Shown: positions 9,826-17,262, counted from the first letter of the stretch. The stretch: DNA of 64,000 nucleotides from Sulfitobacter sp. JL08 (GCF_003352045.1 NZ_CP025815.1:2790001-2854000), one strand, 5' to 3'. Numbers and translations: made by a program. Notes: generated by a model from the letters alone, not told the origin.

Positions 9826-11610
9826 CTAATTCGATGTCAGCGTTATACCAGCCAGCTTCCCGGGTTCAATATTGGGTCGCAAGCCCAAAAGCGGGGCAAT
9901 GCGACCAATCATTTCCGCCGCGACAGGCACCGCTGTCCAGCCTGCGGTGCGGCGTGGTTCATCGCCGGAATTTTCAGACGGTTCATCCAGCGTAACAATC
10001 AGGACGTATTTCGGATCGTGCGCGGGAAAGATGCTGGCGAATGTCGCGATCACCTTGTTTTCATAATAGCCGCCACCGCGCGCCTTCGGCTTGTCCGCAG
10101 TGCCGGTTTTCCCACCAACCGCATAGCCCGGCACTTCGCCGAAACTGGCGGTGCCTTCGGTTACAACCTGACGCAGCATCATGCGCGATGCGGCGGCGGA
10201 CTGTTCGGAAATCACGCGTGGCCCCGAAACCGGACCACTTTGTTTAAGGATCGTCGGTTTCACGTAATGTCCGCCATTTGCGATGGCCGCATATCCCGCC
10301 GCCAGATGCATCGGGCTCGTGCTCAGGCCATGACCGTAGGATATGGTCATCGTGCTCAGTTCAGACCAGTTCTTTGGCAACAGAGGCTGGCCGCCCTGCG
10401 CTTCGACGATTTCGAACGGTGTTGCCTCCAGCATGCCAAGCGACTGCATGAATTCGCGCTGCCGGCCTGCACCGATCTGCTGTGCCAGACGGGCAGTGCC
10501 GATGTTGGACGATTTGACGATAATGTTCGTGACCGACAATTCCTTGCCGTAATTGCGAAAATCCCGAATTCGGAACTTGCCCCATTGCAGCGGCCCACGA
10601 ATGTCGATGATCGTCGCCGGATTGACCAGCCCCAGATCCATCGCCTGCGCAGTGGTGAAAATCTTGAACACCGATCCCAGTTCATAGACACCCTGCACCG
10701 CACGGTTGAACAGCGGGCTGTCGGACGGGTCACCCGATGTCGGCGGTCTTGGCCGGTCGTTGGGATCAAAGCTGGGCAGCGATACAACCGAAATCACTTC
10801 GCCTGTGTGCACATCCATCAGGATGGAGGTTGCGCCCTTGGCATTCATCAATTTCATGCCGCCGTACAACACCCGTTCGGATGCCGCCTGAATGGTCAGA
10901 TCCAGCGACAGTTCCAGCGGTGCGCCCTGCCGGGCCGGATCGCGCAAATAGCTGTCAAAATATTTCTCGACACCGGCCACGCCGATCACTTCGGCTGCAT
11001 TGACACCCTCTTTTCCGAAAGACGCACCGCCCAGCACATGCGCTGCCAGCTTGCCATTGGGATAAAGCCGCATCTCGCGCGGGCCGAATAACAGGCCGGG
11101 ATCGCCGATATCATGAACCGCCTGTTTTTGTTCCGGACTGATCTTGCGCTTGATCCAGACAAATTTGCGGTTTCCGGTGAACTGGCGCTTAAGCCGTTCA
11201 CGATCCAGATCGGGGAAAATGGCGACAAGCGCATCGGCGGCCGCAACCTTGTCCACCATGTGCGGCGGTTGGGCGTAAAGCGAATAGGTATCGAAATTCG
11301 TCGCCAGAATGCGGCCATGCCGGTCTACGATATCGGCGCGGCTTGCGTTGATGGCAGCGCCGGTTGCGCTGGCAAGAGGTTCGGTGGGGTCGCTGGTGGC
11401 CAGCATCCCCATACGCGCACCGACAACGGCAAATGCGCAGAAAAAGAACACACCAAGCACAAGAAGCCGCCCTTCGGCACGGGCGCGCGCCTTGTCACGT
11501 ATCTGTTCGTGGCGAATGCGAATATTCTCGCGCTCGATCGCGTCGGGGTTTTCCCCCTTTTTGCGGGCCTCCAGGATACGGGCAAGCGGACGAAGCGGCG
11601 TACGGATCAC
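9826..11610 (-). CDS. ftsI: Septal peptidoglycan transpeptidase (PBP3)
   Basis: FtsI cross-links peptidoglycan at the septum as partner of FtsW. A short cytoplasmic tail is followed by one membrane anchor (LLVLGVFFFCAFAVVGA, about residues 49-65), a pedestal domain, and a transpeptidase domain carrying the three penicillin-binding motifs: SxxK as GSVFKIFT, SxN as SSNIG, and KTG as GGKTGTADKP. The start codon is GTG, overlapping the ftsL stop (GTGA). The 594-aa length is normal for alphaproteobacteria. Confidence 0.96.
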   Translation of the reverse strand: MIRTPLRPLARILEARKKGENPDAIERENIRIRHEQIRDKARARAEGRLLVLGVFFFCAFAVVGARMGMLATSDPTEPLASATGAAINASRADIVDRHGRILATNFDTYSLYAQPPHMVDKVAAADALVAIFPDLDRERLKRQFTGNRKFVWIKRKISPEQKQAVHDIGDPGLLFGPREMRLYPNGKLAAHVLGGASFGKEGVNAAEVIGVAGVEKYFDSYLRDPARQGAPLELSLDLTIQAASERVLYGGMKLMNAKGATSILMDVHTGEVISVVSLPSFDPNDRPRPPTSGDPSDSPLFNRAVQGVYELGSVFKIFTTAQAMDLGLVNPATIIDIRGPLQWGKFRIRDFRNYGKELSVTNIIVKSSNIGTARLAQQIGAGRQREFMQSLGMLEATPFEIVEAQGGQPLLPKNWSELSTMTISYGHGLSTSPMHLAAGYAAIANGGHYVKPTILKQSGPVSGPRVISEQSAAASRMMLRQVVTEGTASFGEVPGYAVGGKTGTADKPKARGGGYYENKVIATFASIFPAHDPKYVLIVTLDEPSENSGDEPRRTAGWTAVPVAAEMIGRIAPLLGLRPNIEPGKLAGITLTSN

Positions 11611-11951
11611 TGTGTCTCCTCCGTATTTGCCACGTCGATCGCATTGCTGATCGGCAATGCTTCGGGCATCGGATAGCCAACCTGATCAACCTTGCCAAAC
11701 TGGTCTGGCCGCAGCGGCAGCAGGCCCAGACGGTCAAAGTTGATTTCCGTCAACTCGCGCAGCCTGTCGGGCCGGTTCAGATAGGCCCATTCGGCGCGCA
11801 GCACAGCCAGCCGCGCGCGGGTTTCACCGATTTCCTTATGCAAACGGGTGGTTTCGCTGAGCGCACGCTGCGTCGAATAATTTTCGCGATAAGCCCAGAA
11901 CGCCATCGCGATCACCGCCATCGCTGTCAGCAAAAACATGAAACTGCGCAT
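11607..11951 (-). CDS. ftsL: Cell division protein FtsL
   Basis: A 114-aa single-pass membrane protein: a very short N terminus, the membrane segment FMFLLTAMAVIAMAFWAYR, then a heptad-rich periplasmic coiled coil (TRLHKEIGETRARLAVLRAEWAYL). In the family FtsL forms the FtsQLB complex that activates FtsWI. Sequence conservation is low, so the call relies on size, topology and its fixed place between rsmH and ftsI. It overlaps ftsI and begins 1 bp after the rsmH stop. Confidence 0.88.
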   Translation of the reverse strand: MRSFMFLLTAMAVIAMAFWAYRENYSTQRALSETTRLHKEIGETRARLAVLRAEWAYLNRPDRLRELTEINFDRLGLLPLRPDQFGKVDQVGYPMPEALPISNAIDVANTEETQ

Positions 11952-11952
11952 C

Positions 11953-12954
11953 TTACTTCGTATCCTTTAACATCGGCATGCCAATTGATTTTTCATCCGG
12001 TTGCGTCCCGCTGTCTGACGGCACATCAGTACGGACAGCAACACGCAATTTCGCAGAACGCGCGCGCGGATTTTCCGCCAGTTCCTGCGCATCAGGTCCA
12101 ATGGCCTTGCGGGTTTTCTGGGTAAAATGAGGCGCATCAGCCACTGTTTCGGGCGCATAGCGGTTTGCACGGCCACCCCCGCCGGAACGCGCCTGCAAGA
12201 ACCGTTTGACCATCCGGTCTTCGATGGAATGAAAACTGACAACCGCCAACTGCCCACCGGGGCGCAATACACGCTCTGCGGCCATAAGCCCCTGAAAAAG
12301 CTCTTTATATTCATCATTTACCGCGATGCGCAGCGCCTGAAAACTGCGTGTCGCGGTATGCGACTGGCCCGGTTTGGCGCGCGGCAGACAGCTTTCGATT
12401 ATTCCGGCAAGGCGCAGCGTGGTCGTGATCGGCGCCTCGGCCCGGGCGCGTAAAATGGCCGCCGCGATCCGGCGGCTGGCGCGTTCTTCACCGTAATGAA
12501 AAAGAATATCTGCCAGCGTTTCTGCGTCGGCCGTATTGACGATATCGGCCGCAGATATCCCGCTTTGCGACATCCGCATATCCAGCGGGCCATCCTTCAT
12601 GAACGAAAACCCGCGATCAGCCTGATCAAGCTGCATTGACGACACGCCCAGATCAAGCACCACGCCATCTAGGCCGGTCGCATATTCGTCCATGCGCGAA
12701 AACACACCCAACTGCATCACGATGCGCCCGCTGTAGTCCGCGGCCCAGCTTTGCGCCATTTCAAAGGCCAGCGGGTCACGATCCACCGCGATGACACGCG
12801 CGGCACCTGCATCCAGCAAACCTTTCGTATAGCCACCCGCGCCGAATGTGCCGTCAAGCCAGGTTCCTGTCACCGGGGCGACTGCCGCCAGCAAGGGGCG
12901 CAATAAAACAGGGGTGTGCGGGGCAGTCTGATCGGGGCGGGCCGCAGCAGCCAT
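11953..12954 (-). CDS. rsmH: 16S rRNA (cytosine-N4)-methyltransferase RsmH
   Basis: RsmH (MraW) methylates C1402 of 16S rRNA using S-adenosylmethionine. The N terminus [10 protein letters not shown] is followed by the SAM-binding block [16 protein letters not shown] and [10 protein letters not shown]; the C-terminal half has [11 protein letters not shown] and [11 protein letters not shown], all family hallmarks. The ATG at 12954 is 4 bp after the mraZ stop and is preceded by a GGGGGATTAAGG purine-rich site lying inside the end of mraZ, so I take it over an ATG 165 bp upstream that would overlap mraZ. Product about 333 aa. Confidence 0.96.
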   Translation of the reverse strand: MAAAARPDQTAPHTPVLLRPLLAAVAPVTGTWLDGTFGAGGYTKGLLDAGAARVIAVDRDPLAFEMAQSWAADYSGRIVMQLGVFSRMDEYATGLDGVVLDLGVSSMQLDQADRGFSFMKDGPLDMRMSQSGISAADIVNTADAETLADILFHYGEERASRRIAAAILRARAEAPITTTLRLAGIIESCLPRAKPGQSHTATRSFQALRIAVNDEYKELFQGLMAAERVLRPGGQLAVVSFHSIEDRMVKRFLQARSGGGGRANRYAPETVADAPHFTQKTRKAIGPDAQELAENPRARSAKLRVAVRTDVPSDSGTQPDEKSIGMPMLKDTK

Positions 12955-12958
12955 AACC

Positions 12959-13462
12959 TTAATCCCCCTTTGGACCATCCAGATAAACCAGCGGATCGAA
13001 ATCGTCCGGCAATTCGTCCAGCCAGTCTTCGGTTTTGGCCAACTCTTCGGTTTCGTAGGTCTCGGGCTTCCAGATCTGGAACGTATCGCCCGCCGCGATG
13101 AAAAATGCCTCTGCATCAAGCGCGATTTTCTGGCGCAGTTTTGCGGGCAGAACCAGACGGCCGGTCTCGTCTATATTTGTCGGAAAAGACTGTCCGTGGA
13201 ACAGGCGCTGCAACATCTTGCGCTCCATTGAGCCGCGCGGCAACGCATCAATCTTGGCATCGACCTCGTCGATCGCCTCCATTGTGTAGCATTCCAGGTA
13301 ATTGCGACGATGATCGCCGTATACGATCACCAGTTCGGGATTAAGACCATCGGTCCAGTTCGGATCAGACGCTTCGATCACACGACGAAACGAGGCCGGG
13401 ATAGACACCCTGCCCTTCGCATCCACCTTGTGATGGCTTTCGCCTCTGAATCTGCGACCCAA
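12959..13462 (-). CDS. mraZ: Transcriptional regulator MraZ
   Basis: MraZ is the DNA-binding first gene of the dcw cluster; in E. coli it represses its own promoter by binding phased TGGGN repeats. Two SpoVT/AbrB-like halves are visible, the first with [17 protein letters not shown] and the second with [15 protein letters not shown]. The start is TTG at 13462 (GGTCGCAGATTC follows), with GAGGGA about 9 bases upstream; no in-frame ATG exists nearby. At 167 aa it is somewhat longer than the E. coli form, mostly in the acidic C terminus. A 679-bp region without genes separates it from mrp. Confidence 0.94.
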   Translation of the reverse strand: MGRRFRGESHHKVDAKGRVSIPASFRRVIEASDPNWTDGLNPELVIVYGDHRRNYLECYTMEAIDEVDAKIDALPRGSMERKMLQRLFHGQSFPTNIDETGRLVLPAKLRQKIALDAEAFFIAAGDTFQIWKPETYETEELAKTEDWLDELPDDFDPLVYLDGPKGD

Positions 13463-13538
13463 CTTACTGGTCCCTCACATTACGCCACCCCAAAAAACTT
13501 GAAACAGCGCTGAATTTTCGTCCCCAGAATGTGGAAAC

Positions 13539-13572
13539 GGCAGGTTGATCTGCTGCCACTGATCAACCTGCC
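13539..13572 (-). ncRNA. Leader hairpin of mraZ, possible UpsM-type 5' UTR sRNA terminator
   Basis: A perfect 12-bp inverted repeat (GGCAGGTTGATC at 13539-13550, GATCAACCTGCC at 13561-13572, 10-base loop) lies 77 bp upstream of mraZ. A GAAA-tetraloop hairpin (plus-strand CCGCTTTCGCGG, 13581-13592) sits next to it. In Rhodobacter sphaeroides the mraZ leader yields an sRNA, UpsM, by partial termination before mraZ. The stem here is strong but is followed by GTTTCC rather than a clean U-run, which would suit partial termination. Homology to UpsM is inferred from position only. Confidence 0.45.
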
Positions 13573-13759
13573 GCCCTCGTCCGCTTTCGCGGGATGTCCA
13601 GCTGCGCGCGCCACCTGGGGGGATGTCTGCTCGCCCGCGCGCCGGATCTTCAATTAGATGAAAGCGAGGTACCTGTATGAAACCTGCTAGAGTTTTTTGT
13701 GTTCGGGGTCGTTTAGCGCCCCTGCTGTCTCGTTCTCATCTCATGCATTATGGATAAGA

Positions 13760-13794
13760 TGGGAATTCATGGGAGGCAACAGTTTTTTATGGGA
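13760..13794 (+). promoter_or_regulatory. Three 10-bp-phased TGGGA boxes (candidate MraZ operator)
   Basis: TGGGA occurs at 13760-13764, 13770-13774 and 13790-13794, that is at offsets 0, 10 and 30, with the first pair separated by exactly 5 bases. This matches the TGGGN-N5-TGGGN layout known for E. coli MraZ, though the boxes read on the strand opposite to mraZ and lie about 300 bp upstream of it. Confidence 0.4.
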
Positions 13795-13930
13795 AATCAC
13801 TGCTAAATCTTGTTTTCAGCGCACCGAAAAGACAAGATATGGTGCGAAAATTGGACCTTTCGACACATTCAATTGCGATTTATGGATTTCTGAGCACTAT
13901 ATCTGGTAGATAATGCGAAAGCGCGTATTC

Positions 13931-13946
13931 TTCCCACAAATTCCCA
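13931..13946 (-). promoter_or_regulatory. Paired TGGGAA boxes with 10-bp period (candidate MraZ operator)
   Basis: The plus strand reads TTCCCACAAATTCCCA, so on the mraZ strand TGGGAA recurs with a period of exactly 10 bp. Orientation agrees with mraZ transcription. A TATAGT hexamer about 40 bases downstream on the same strand could be a -10 element, without a convincing -35. Confidence 0.45.
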
Positions 13947-14087
13947 TTTTTTTCGATCAAAATTGGAGCTGCCGTCGATGTTTTTGCTTTGTTCCACCAA
14001 ACGTAGAGGAAATTACCCGCGAATCCTGACGAAATTCAGCTGAATCACTGATTGATTCGCGCTTTTAGAACGGTTGCGCGCACTGCG

Positions 14088-14102
14088 TCCCATCAATTCC
14101 CG
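14088..14102 (-). promoter_or_regulatory. Third paired GGGA box set near the mrp stop (candidate MraZ operator)
   Basis: On the minus strand CGGGA and TGGGA lie 10 bp apart (plus strand TCCCATCAATTCCCG). It resembles the other two box sets in the same intergenic region. The first base deviates from TGGGA, and the distance to mraZ is over 600 bp. Confidence 0.3.
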
Positions 14103-14141
14103 TAAATTTGGAACGCCGGCGGGTACCCCGTTTCAGTGCAA

Positions 14142-15215
14142 TCAGGCCATGCCGCCCTTGATCAGCCCTTCGGCGATCTTTGCATAGGCTTGCGCGGCCG
14201 CGCTGTCACCGGCTGCGATCGGTGTGCCACCATCACCGGCAAGACGCGTCTCCAGATCAATCGGCAATGCCCCCAGCAATGGAACACCCAGCCTTTCAGC
14301 CTCGCTTGCCACGCCGCCCTGCCCGAAGATCCGATGCTCTGATCCACAATCAGGACACACAAACATCGACATATTCTCGATCAGGCCCAGAACCGGCGTT
14401 TTCAGAGTATCAAACATATCAAGCGCCTTACGGGCATCAATCAACGCCACATCCTGCGGCGTGCTGACCACAATCGCGCCCGTAACCTGCGATTTGGTGC
14501 ACAATGTCAGCTGAACATCACCCGTTCCCGGCGGCAGATCGACGATCAGCACATCGAGTTCGCCCCATTCGACCTGACCCAGCATTTGCTGCAAGGCTCC
14601 CATCAGCATGGGGCCACGCCAGACCACGGCCTTGCCTTCTTCCAGCATGAAACCGATCGACATCAGTGTAACGCCGTGCGCATGCAACGGGATAATAGTC
14701 TTTCCATCCGGAGATGCGGGGCGTTTGTTGACCCCCATCATGCGCGGTTGGCTGGGGCCATAGATATCCGCATCCAGCAGCCCCACCTTGCGCCCTGCCC
14801 GCGCCAGCGCCACGGCAAGGTTTGAGGACACGGTTGATTTACCGACACCGCCCTTGCCCGAACCGATGGCCAGTATCCGGTCAACACCCGATGGTTTGGT
14901 CGGTCCGTCCTGCGGCTTGGGATGGCCGCCGATTTTCAGGCTGGGCGCGGCAGGGGCCTTGGGGGCTGGTCCGTGGGCCGTCAGTAACACGGAAACAGAA
15001 GTCACTCCGTCCAGGTCTTCAACCAGCTTGGCAGCGGCGGCGCGCAAGGGTTCCATCTGTTGCGCGATCTCGGGGCTTGGCGCCTCGATCACAAACCGCA
15101 CTGCTCCCCCTTCGATTGCCAGCGCACGAATCATATCGCGGCTGATCAGGGTGCCGCCGTCGGGCAAGGCAAGGCGTGCCAAAGTGTCTTCGATAATCTG
15201 CTTCGTCACGGCCAT
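14142..15215 (-). CDS. apbC: Iron-sulfur cluster carrier protein Mrp/ApbC
   Basis: This is a P-loop ATPase of the Mrp/NBP35 family that carries Fe-S clusters to apoproteins in the cytoplasm. The N terminus has a MIP18/DUF59 domain (about residues 1-80), then a proline-rich linker, the deviant Walker A GSGKGGVGKSTVSSN, the DADIYGPSQPRMMG block and a cluster-binding CxxC as VCPDCGSEH. The ATG at 15215 (MAVTKQIIEDTL) has AGGAGAG seven bases upstream; an ATG 27 bp earlier would include that site in the coding region. Product about 357 aa. Confidence 0.94.
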   Translation of the reverse strand: MAVTKQIIEDTLARLALPDGGTLISRDMIRALAIEGGAVRFVIEAPSPEIAQQMEPLRAAAAKLVEDLDGVTSVSVLLTAHGPAPKAPAAPSLKIGGHPKPQDGPTKPSGVDRILAIGSGKGGVGKSTVSSNLAVALARAGRKVGLLDADIYGPSQPRMMGVNKRPASPDGKTIIPLHAHGVTLMSIGFMLEEGKAVVWRGPMLMGALQQMLGQVEWGELDVLIVDLPPGTGDVQLTLCTKSQVTGAIVVSTPQDVALIDARKALDMFDTLKTPVLGLIENMSMFVCPDCGSEHRIFGQGGVASEAERLGVPLLGALPIDLETRLAGDGGTPIAAGDSAAAQAYAKIAEGLIKGGMA

Positions 15216-15368
15216 GCTCAATCTCTCCTCTTGTTGCTGCAATAGGTGGCAGCTTTTTGCGAAATCTCAAGGCGTGCCTTCAAAACGCGCAACAGGGCTT
15301 TTCGCTGCCTCAATTCTGGGCGTGCAGCCTATGCAATTGCTGCATAGCAGCATTGAGGCAAAAAACCA

Positions 15369-15395
15369 TTGTGCACGTGCAGCATTTCCCTATCT
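15369..15395 (+). promoter_or_regulatory. Candidate heat-shock-sigma (RpoH-type) promoter before the small ORF and sRNA array
   Basis: TTGTGC at 15369-15374 is followed after 13 bases by CCCTATCT at 15388-15395, which resembles the CCCCATnT -10 element of RpoH promoters. The related CcsR locus of Rhodobacter is RpoH-controlled, which makes the match plausible. A palindromic stretch (CTATGCA-N5-TGCATAG, 15329-15347) lies 20 bp upstream. Confidence 0.4.
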
Positions 15396-15439
15396 TTAAC
15401 CCAACAGATGAAACACCCGCCACCGCACAGAGGTGCAAG

Positions 15440-15607
15440 ATGAGAAACGTTCGTTACATTCCGCTGACCGGCTGGTCATTCTGGCGCGCCGCCCCGTGGT
15501 CGCAGCGCAAATTGCGCCGCACGACACAGGACGTTCAGGCGATCGGAGCAATTGCATTGGCCCAGTTGGGTCTGGGTGGGCTGATTTTCAGGGGTCAACA
15601 CCTCTAA
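15440..15607 (+). CDS. Small basic protein (55 aa) heading the CCUCCUCCC sRNA array
   Basis: The ORF MRNVRYIPLTGWSFWRAAP and onward encodes 55 residues with a basic middle (WSQRKLRR) and a hydrophobic C-terminal part (IGAIALAQLGLGGLIF). An AGAGG site lies six bases before the ATG. In Rhodobacter sphaeroides the homologous array follows ccaF1, a DUF1127 gene; position suggests an equivalent role, but I cannot see the usual DUF1127 arginine-rich D-IGL pattern, so the family is not assigned. A GACC-UUCG-GGTC hairpin begins 9 bp after the stop and leads straight into the sRNA repeats, so the gene and RNAs probably share one transcript. Confidence 0.6.
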   Translation: MRNVRYIPLTGWSFWRAAPWSQRKLRRTTQDVQAIGAIALAQLGLGGLIFRGQHL

Positions 15608-15639
15608 CAACCAAAGACCTTCGGGTCCCGAATTTTGAG

Positions 15640-15678
15640 ATCAGGCTCTCCTCTCCTCCTCCCTGGAGGGTCTGTGAT
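15640..15678 (+). ncRNA. CcsR/cuckoo-type sRNA hairpin 1
   Basis: A stem (ATCAGGCTCTCC at 15640-15651 against GGAGGGTCTGTGAT at 15665-15678, imperfect) presents CCTCCTCCC (15655-15663) in its loop. That motif is an anti-Shine-Dalgarno-like sequence and defines the CcsR family of alphaproteobacterial sRNAs. Confidence 0.8.
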
Positions 15679-15680
15679 TG

Positions 15681-15714
15681 GCGGCGGCATCGACCTCCTC
15701 CCTGATGTCGCCGC
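15681..15714 (+). ncRNA. CcsR/cuckoo-type sRNA hairpin 2
   Basis: The stem GCGGCGGCATC (15681-15691) pairs with GATGTCGCCGC (15704-15714) with one mismatch; the loop contains CCTCCTCCC at 15694-15702. A short T-stretch (15718-15721) follows, so some transcripts could end here. Confidence 0.8.
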
Positions 15715-15752
15715 ACCTTTTATTCGCGCACCTTCGGGTGTGACACCGCATC

Positions 15753-15787
15753 GTATCGGTCCCTCTCCTCCTCCCTGGGGCTGGTAC
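15753..15787 (+). ncRNA. CcsR/cuckoo-type sRNA hairpin 3
   Basis: GTATCGGTCCC (15753-15763) pairs imperfectly with GGGGCTGGTAC (15777-15787), and CCTCCTCCC occupies 15767-15775 in the loop. A CACC-UUCG-GGTG hairpin (15729-15740) sits upstream as a likely spacer or processing boundary. Confidence 0.78.
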
Positions 15788-15795
15788 GTGAAATG

Positions 15796-15837
15796 AGCGG
15801 TAGCACCTCTCCTCCTCCCTGGTGCTGCCGCTTTTTT
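15796..15837 (+). ncRNA. CcsR/cuckoo-type sRNA hairpin 4 with terminator
   Basis: AGCGGTAGCACC (15796-15807) pairs with GGTGCTGCCGCT (15821-15832) over 12 positions with one G-U, the loop carries CCTCCTCCC at 15811-15819, and TTTTTT follows directly. It therefore doubles as the Rho-independent terminator of the whole array. The opposing 92-aa gene ends 13 bp further on. Confidence 0.82.
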
Positions 15838-15850
15838 CTTTGAAATCAGG

Positions 15851-16129
15851 TCAGTGAAACGTTTTGCGGCGCGCAAATGCACCGCCGCGCCGTAACGGGC
15901 GCGCGGCATCTGTCGTTGCCACGGTACGTACGAAACCCACAAAGGTTTCAGCTGCCACACTATGGCGCTGGCCCGAGTTTAACCCGTCCAAAGCCGCGCA
16001 AGCGGCATCCTTTGCGCCCCTGTCCAGGCCAAGCGCCCATTCAAGAAAGCCCAGACGCGCGGCCTGTTCGGCGCGTGCGCCTTCCGCGGTGATGGTGTCC
16101 AGCCCCTGCAGGATTCGTGCGAAACCCAT
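15851..16129 (-). CDS. Uncharacterised 92-aa protein downstream of a cobalamin riboswitch
   Basis: I do not recognise the family. The product (MGFARILQGLDTITAEG onward) is predicted soluble, alanine- and arginine-rich, with an amphipathic N-terminal half (ARAEQAARLGFLEWALGL) and a basic tail. No membrane segment or metal motif is visible. The ATG at 16129 has AAGG eight bases upstream, and a GCCACG-GGG-CGTGGC hairpin (16145-16159) sits immediately before that site. It is the first ORF after the cobalamin riboswitch on the same strand, 120 bp away, so its expression should fall when cobalamin is abundant. Its real protein-coding status is likely but unproven. Confidence 0.6.
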   Translation of the reverse strand: MGFARILQGLDTITAEGARAEQAARLGFLEWALGLDRGAKDAACAALDGLNSGQRHSVAAETFVGFVRTVATTDAARPLRRGGAFARRKTFH

Positions 16130-16623
16130 GATCTTGCCTTTCTGCCACGCCCCGTGGCCTTTGTTAGGATGCGAAGGGCAAGAAAGGACCGTGACACGCC
16201 TATCCGGGCGCACCACCGCCCAGACCGCCACCCGCGGTTTGACGTACATCCAAGGCTGGTTTCCGGGCTTGGGGCGGGCGGCATTTCTGCCATGATCAGG
16301 CGCCTTCCCAGACCTCAGTGGCCCAGTGGCTTTTGCCTGTCTCATCCCGCCCTCACCGTTGCGGGGGCAGCGCCGGATTCGCACCGGCTTCCCAATTCTC
16401 CGCTTTGTCTGCGGCACCTTGGACCGACAGGCTATCATCACGTCGCTGGGGCGCAACGCCAAAACCGAAGCCACCTGTCCCGTTTCCGTCACCCGCGCGT
16501 GACCGGATCAATCCGTTGGCAAGTAGAAAACAGTTGAAAACTTACCGGACAGCCCTGACATTTGTGGTTTTACTGGAAACACTGGGGCGCACCGCGGCCC
16601 TTTTTTCAAAAAGGAATTTCAGG
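16130..16623. other. Intergenic region holding the riboswitch and the sulfotransferase promoter area
   Basis: Apart from the riboswitch (16249-16423) and the hairpin at 16145-16159, I see no gene. The stretch 16424-16623 must hold the promoter for the riboswitch transcript on the minus strand and that of the sulfotransferase on the plus strand; no clear -35/-10 pair stands out. Confidence 0.5.
16249..16423 (-). promoter_or_regulatory. Cobalamin riboswitch
   Basis: On the minus strand the closing stem P1 is formed by TCCAAGG (16423-16417) and CCTTGGA (16255-16249). Inside it are GGTGCC, the GCCGGTGCGAATCCGGC arm, the conserved box CTGCCCCCGCAACGGTGA, GCCACTG, CTGGGAAGGCGCC, and the 3' box GCCCGGAAACCAGCC. 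These are the RF00174-type elements in the right order, about 175 nt in total. It binds a B12 cofactor and usually shuts off B12 synthesis or uptake genes. Here the next gene on the strand is an uncharacterised 92-aa ORF. Confidence 0.9.
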
Positions 16624-17262
16624 ATGGCACTCAAAGTAATCGGTTCCGGATTTGGCCGCACAGGAACCAAATCGGCCAAGGATGCCTTGGAACAATTGGG
16701 CTTCGGCCCTTGCCATCACATGTACGAAGTGATCGAAAACCCGCCGCAGGTCGCCTTTTGGCAGGATATTGCAGCGGGTCGTCCGGTTGACTGGAATACG
16801 GTGTTTCACGGTTATACGTCACAGGTGGATTGGCCCGGCGCGCATGTCTGGCGGGAACTGGCCACGGCTTTTCCCGATGCCAAGGTTCTGCACACGCGCC
16901 GCCCCGAAGCCAGTTGGGTCAAAAGTTTTTCGCGCACCATCGGCAAGCTGATGTACACCTATCAGACGATGGAATTGCCGCCCCACATCAAAGATATGAT
17001 GGATGCAACATCTCACCTGATCACAACCGAAACATTCAAAACCCGCCTTGACGATCAGGAAGGGTTACTGGCCGCCTACCGCCAGAGGACAGAAGACGTA
17101 ATGGCCGCTATCCCGCCGGAACGTTTGCTGGTTTTTGATGTCGCCGAAGGCTGGGAGCCTTTGTGCGCGTTTCTGGATGTGCCGGTTCCCGACACGCCGT
17201 TTCCGCATCAGAACGTGCGCGCGGATTTCTGGGATCGTCTGGGCGGAGAGCCCGACACCTAG
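16624..17262 (+). CDS. Sulfotransferase-family protein
   Basis: A 212-aa P-loop protein of the sulfotransferase superfamily (Sulfotransfer_4-like), common in roseobacters with unknown acceptors. The N-terminal nucleotide loop reads VIGSGFGRTGTKSAKDALEQLGF, and the 3'-phosphate-binding segment is DAKVLHTRRPEASWVKSF. W, P and charged residues of the C terminus (FPHQNVRADFWDR) are family-like. The ATG at 16624 follows AAGGAATTTCAGG. The gene is monocistronic; its end is 39 bp from the convergent uvrD stop. Confidence 0.85.
   Translation: MALKVIGSGFGRTGTKSAKDALEQLGFGPCHHMYEVIENPPQVAFWQDIAAGRPVDWNTVFHGYTSQVDWPGAHVWRELATAFPDAKVLHTRRPEASWVKSFSRTIGKLMYTYQTMELPPHIKDMMDATSHLITTETFKTRLDDQEGLLAAYRQRTEDVMAAIPPERLLVFDVAEGWEPLCAFLDVPVPDTPFPHQNVRADFWDRLGGEPDT

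Larger units (their letters stand above)
13463..14141. other. Intergenic region between mraZ and mrp
   Basis: No convincing coding sequence is present in these 679 bp. The half nearest mrp is AT-rich compared with the neighbouring genes, and the half near mraZ is GC-rich and structured. It holds the leader hairpins and phased TGGGA boxes described separately. I looked for RNase P RNA here because rnpB can neighbour mraZ, but its conserved P4 core is not visible. Confidence 0.6.

Noticed and set aside
13463-14141. Possible RNase P RNA gene upstream of mraZ
   Set aside because: The conserved GAGGAAAGTCC core and ACAGAA-type 3' element of bacterial RNase P RNA are not visible on either strand.
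15640-15837. Repeated CCTCCTCCC units as a CRISPR-like array
   Set aside because: Only 9-13 bp are constant, spacing is irregular (39, 73, 44) and each unit sits in its own stem-loop; no cas genes are near.
15604-15960. 118-codon minus-strand frame across the sRNA array
   Set aside because: Its GRRRG repeats are simply the complement of the CCTCCTCCC loops; no start site or family resemblance.
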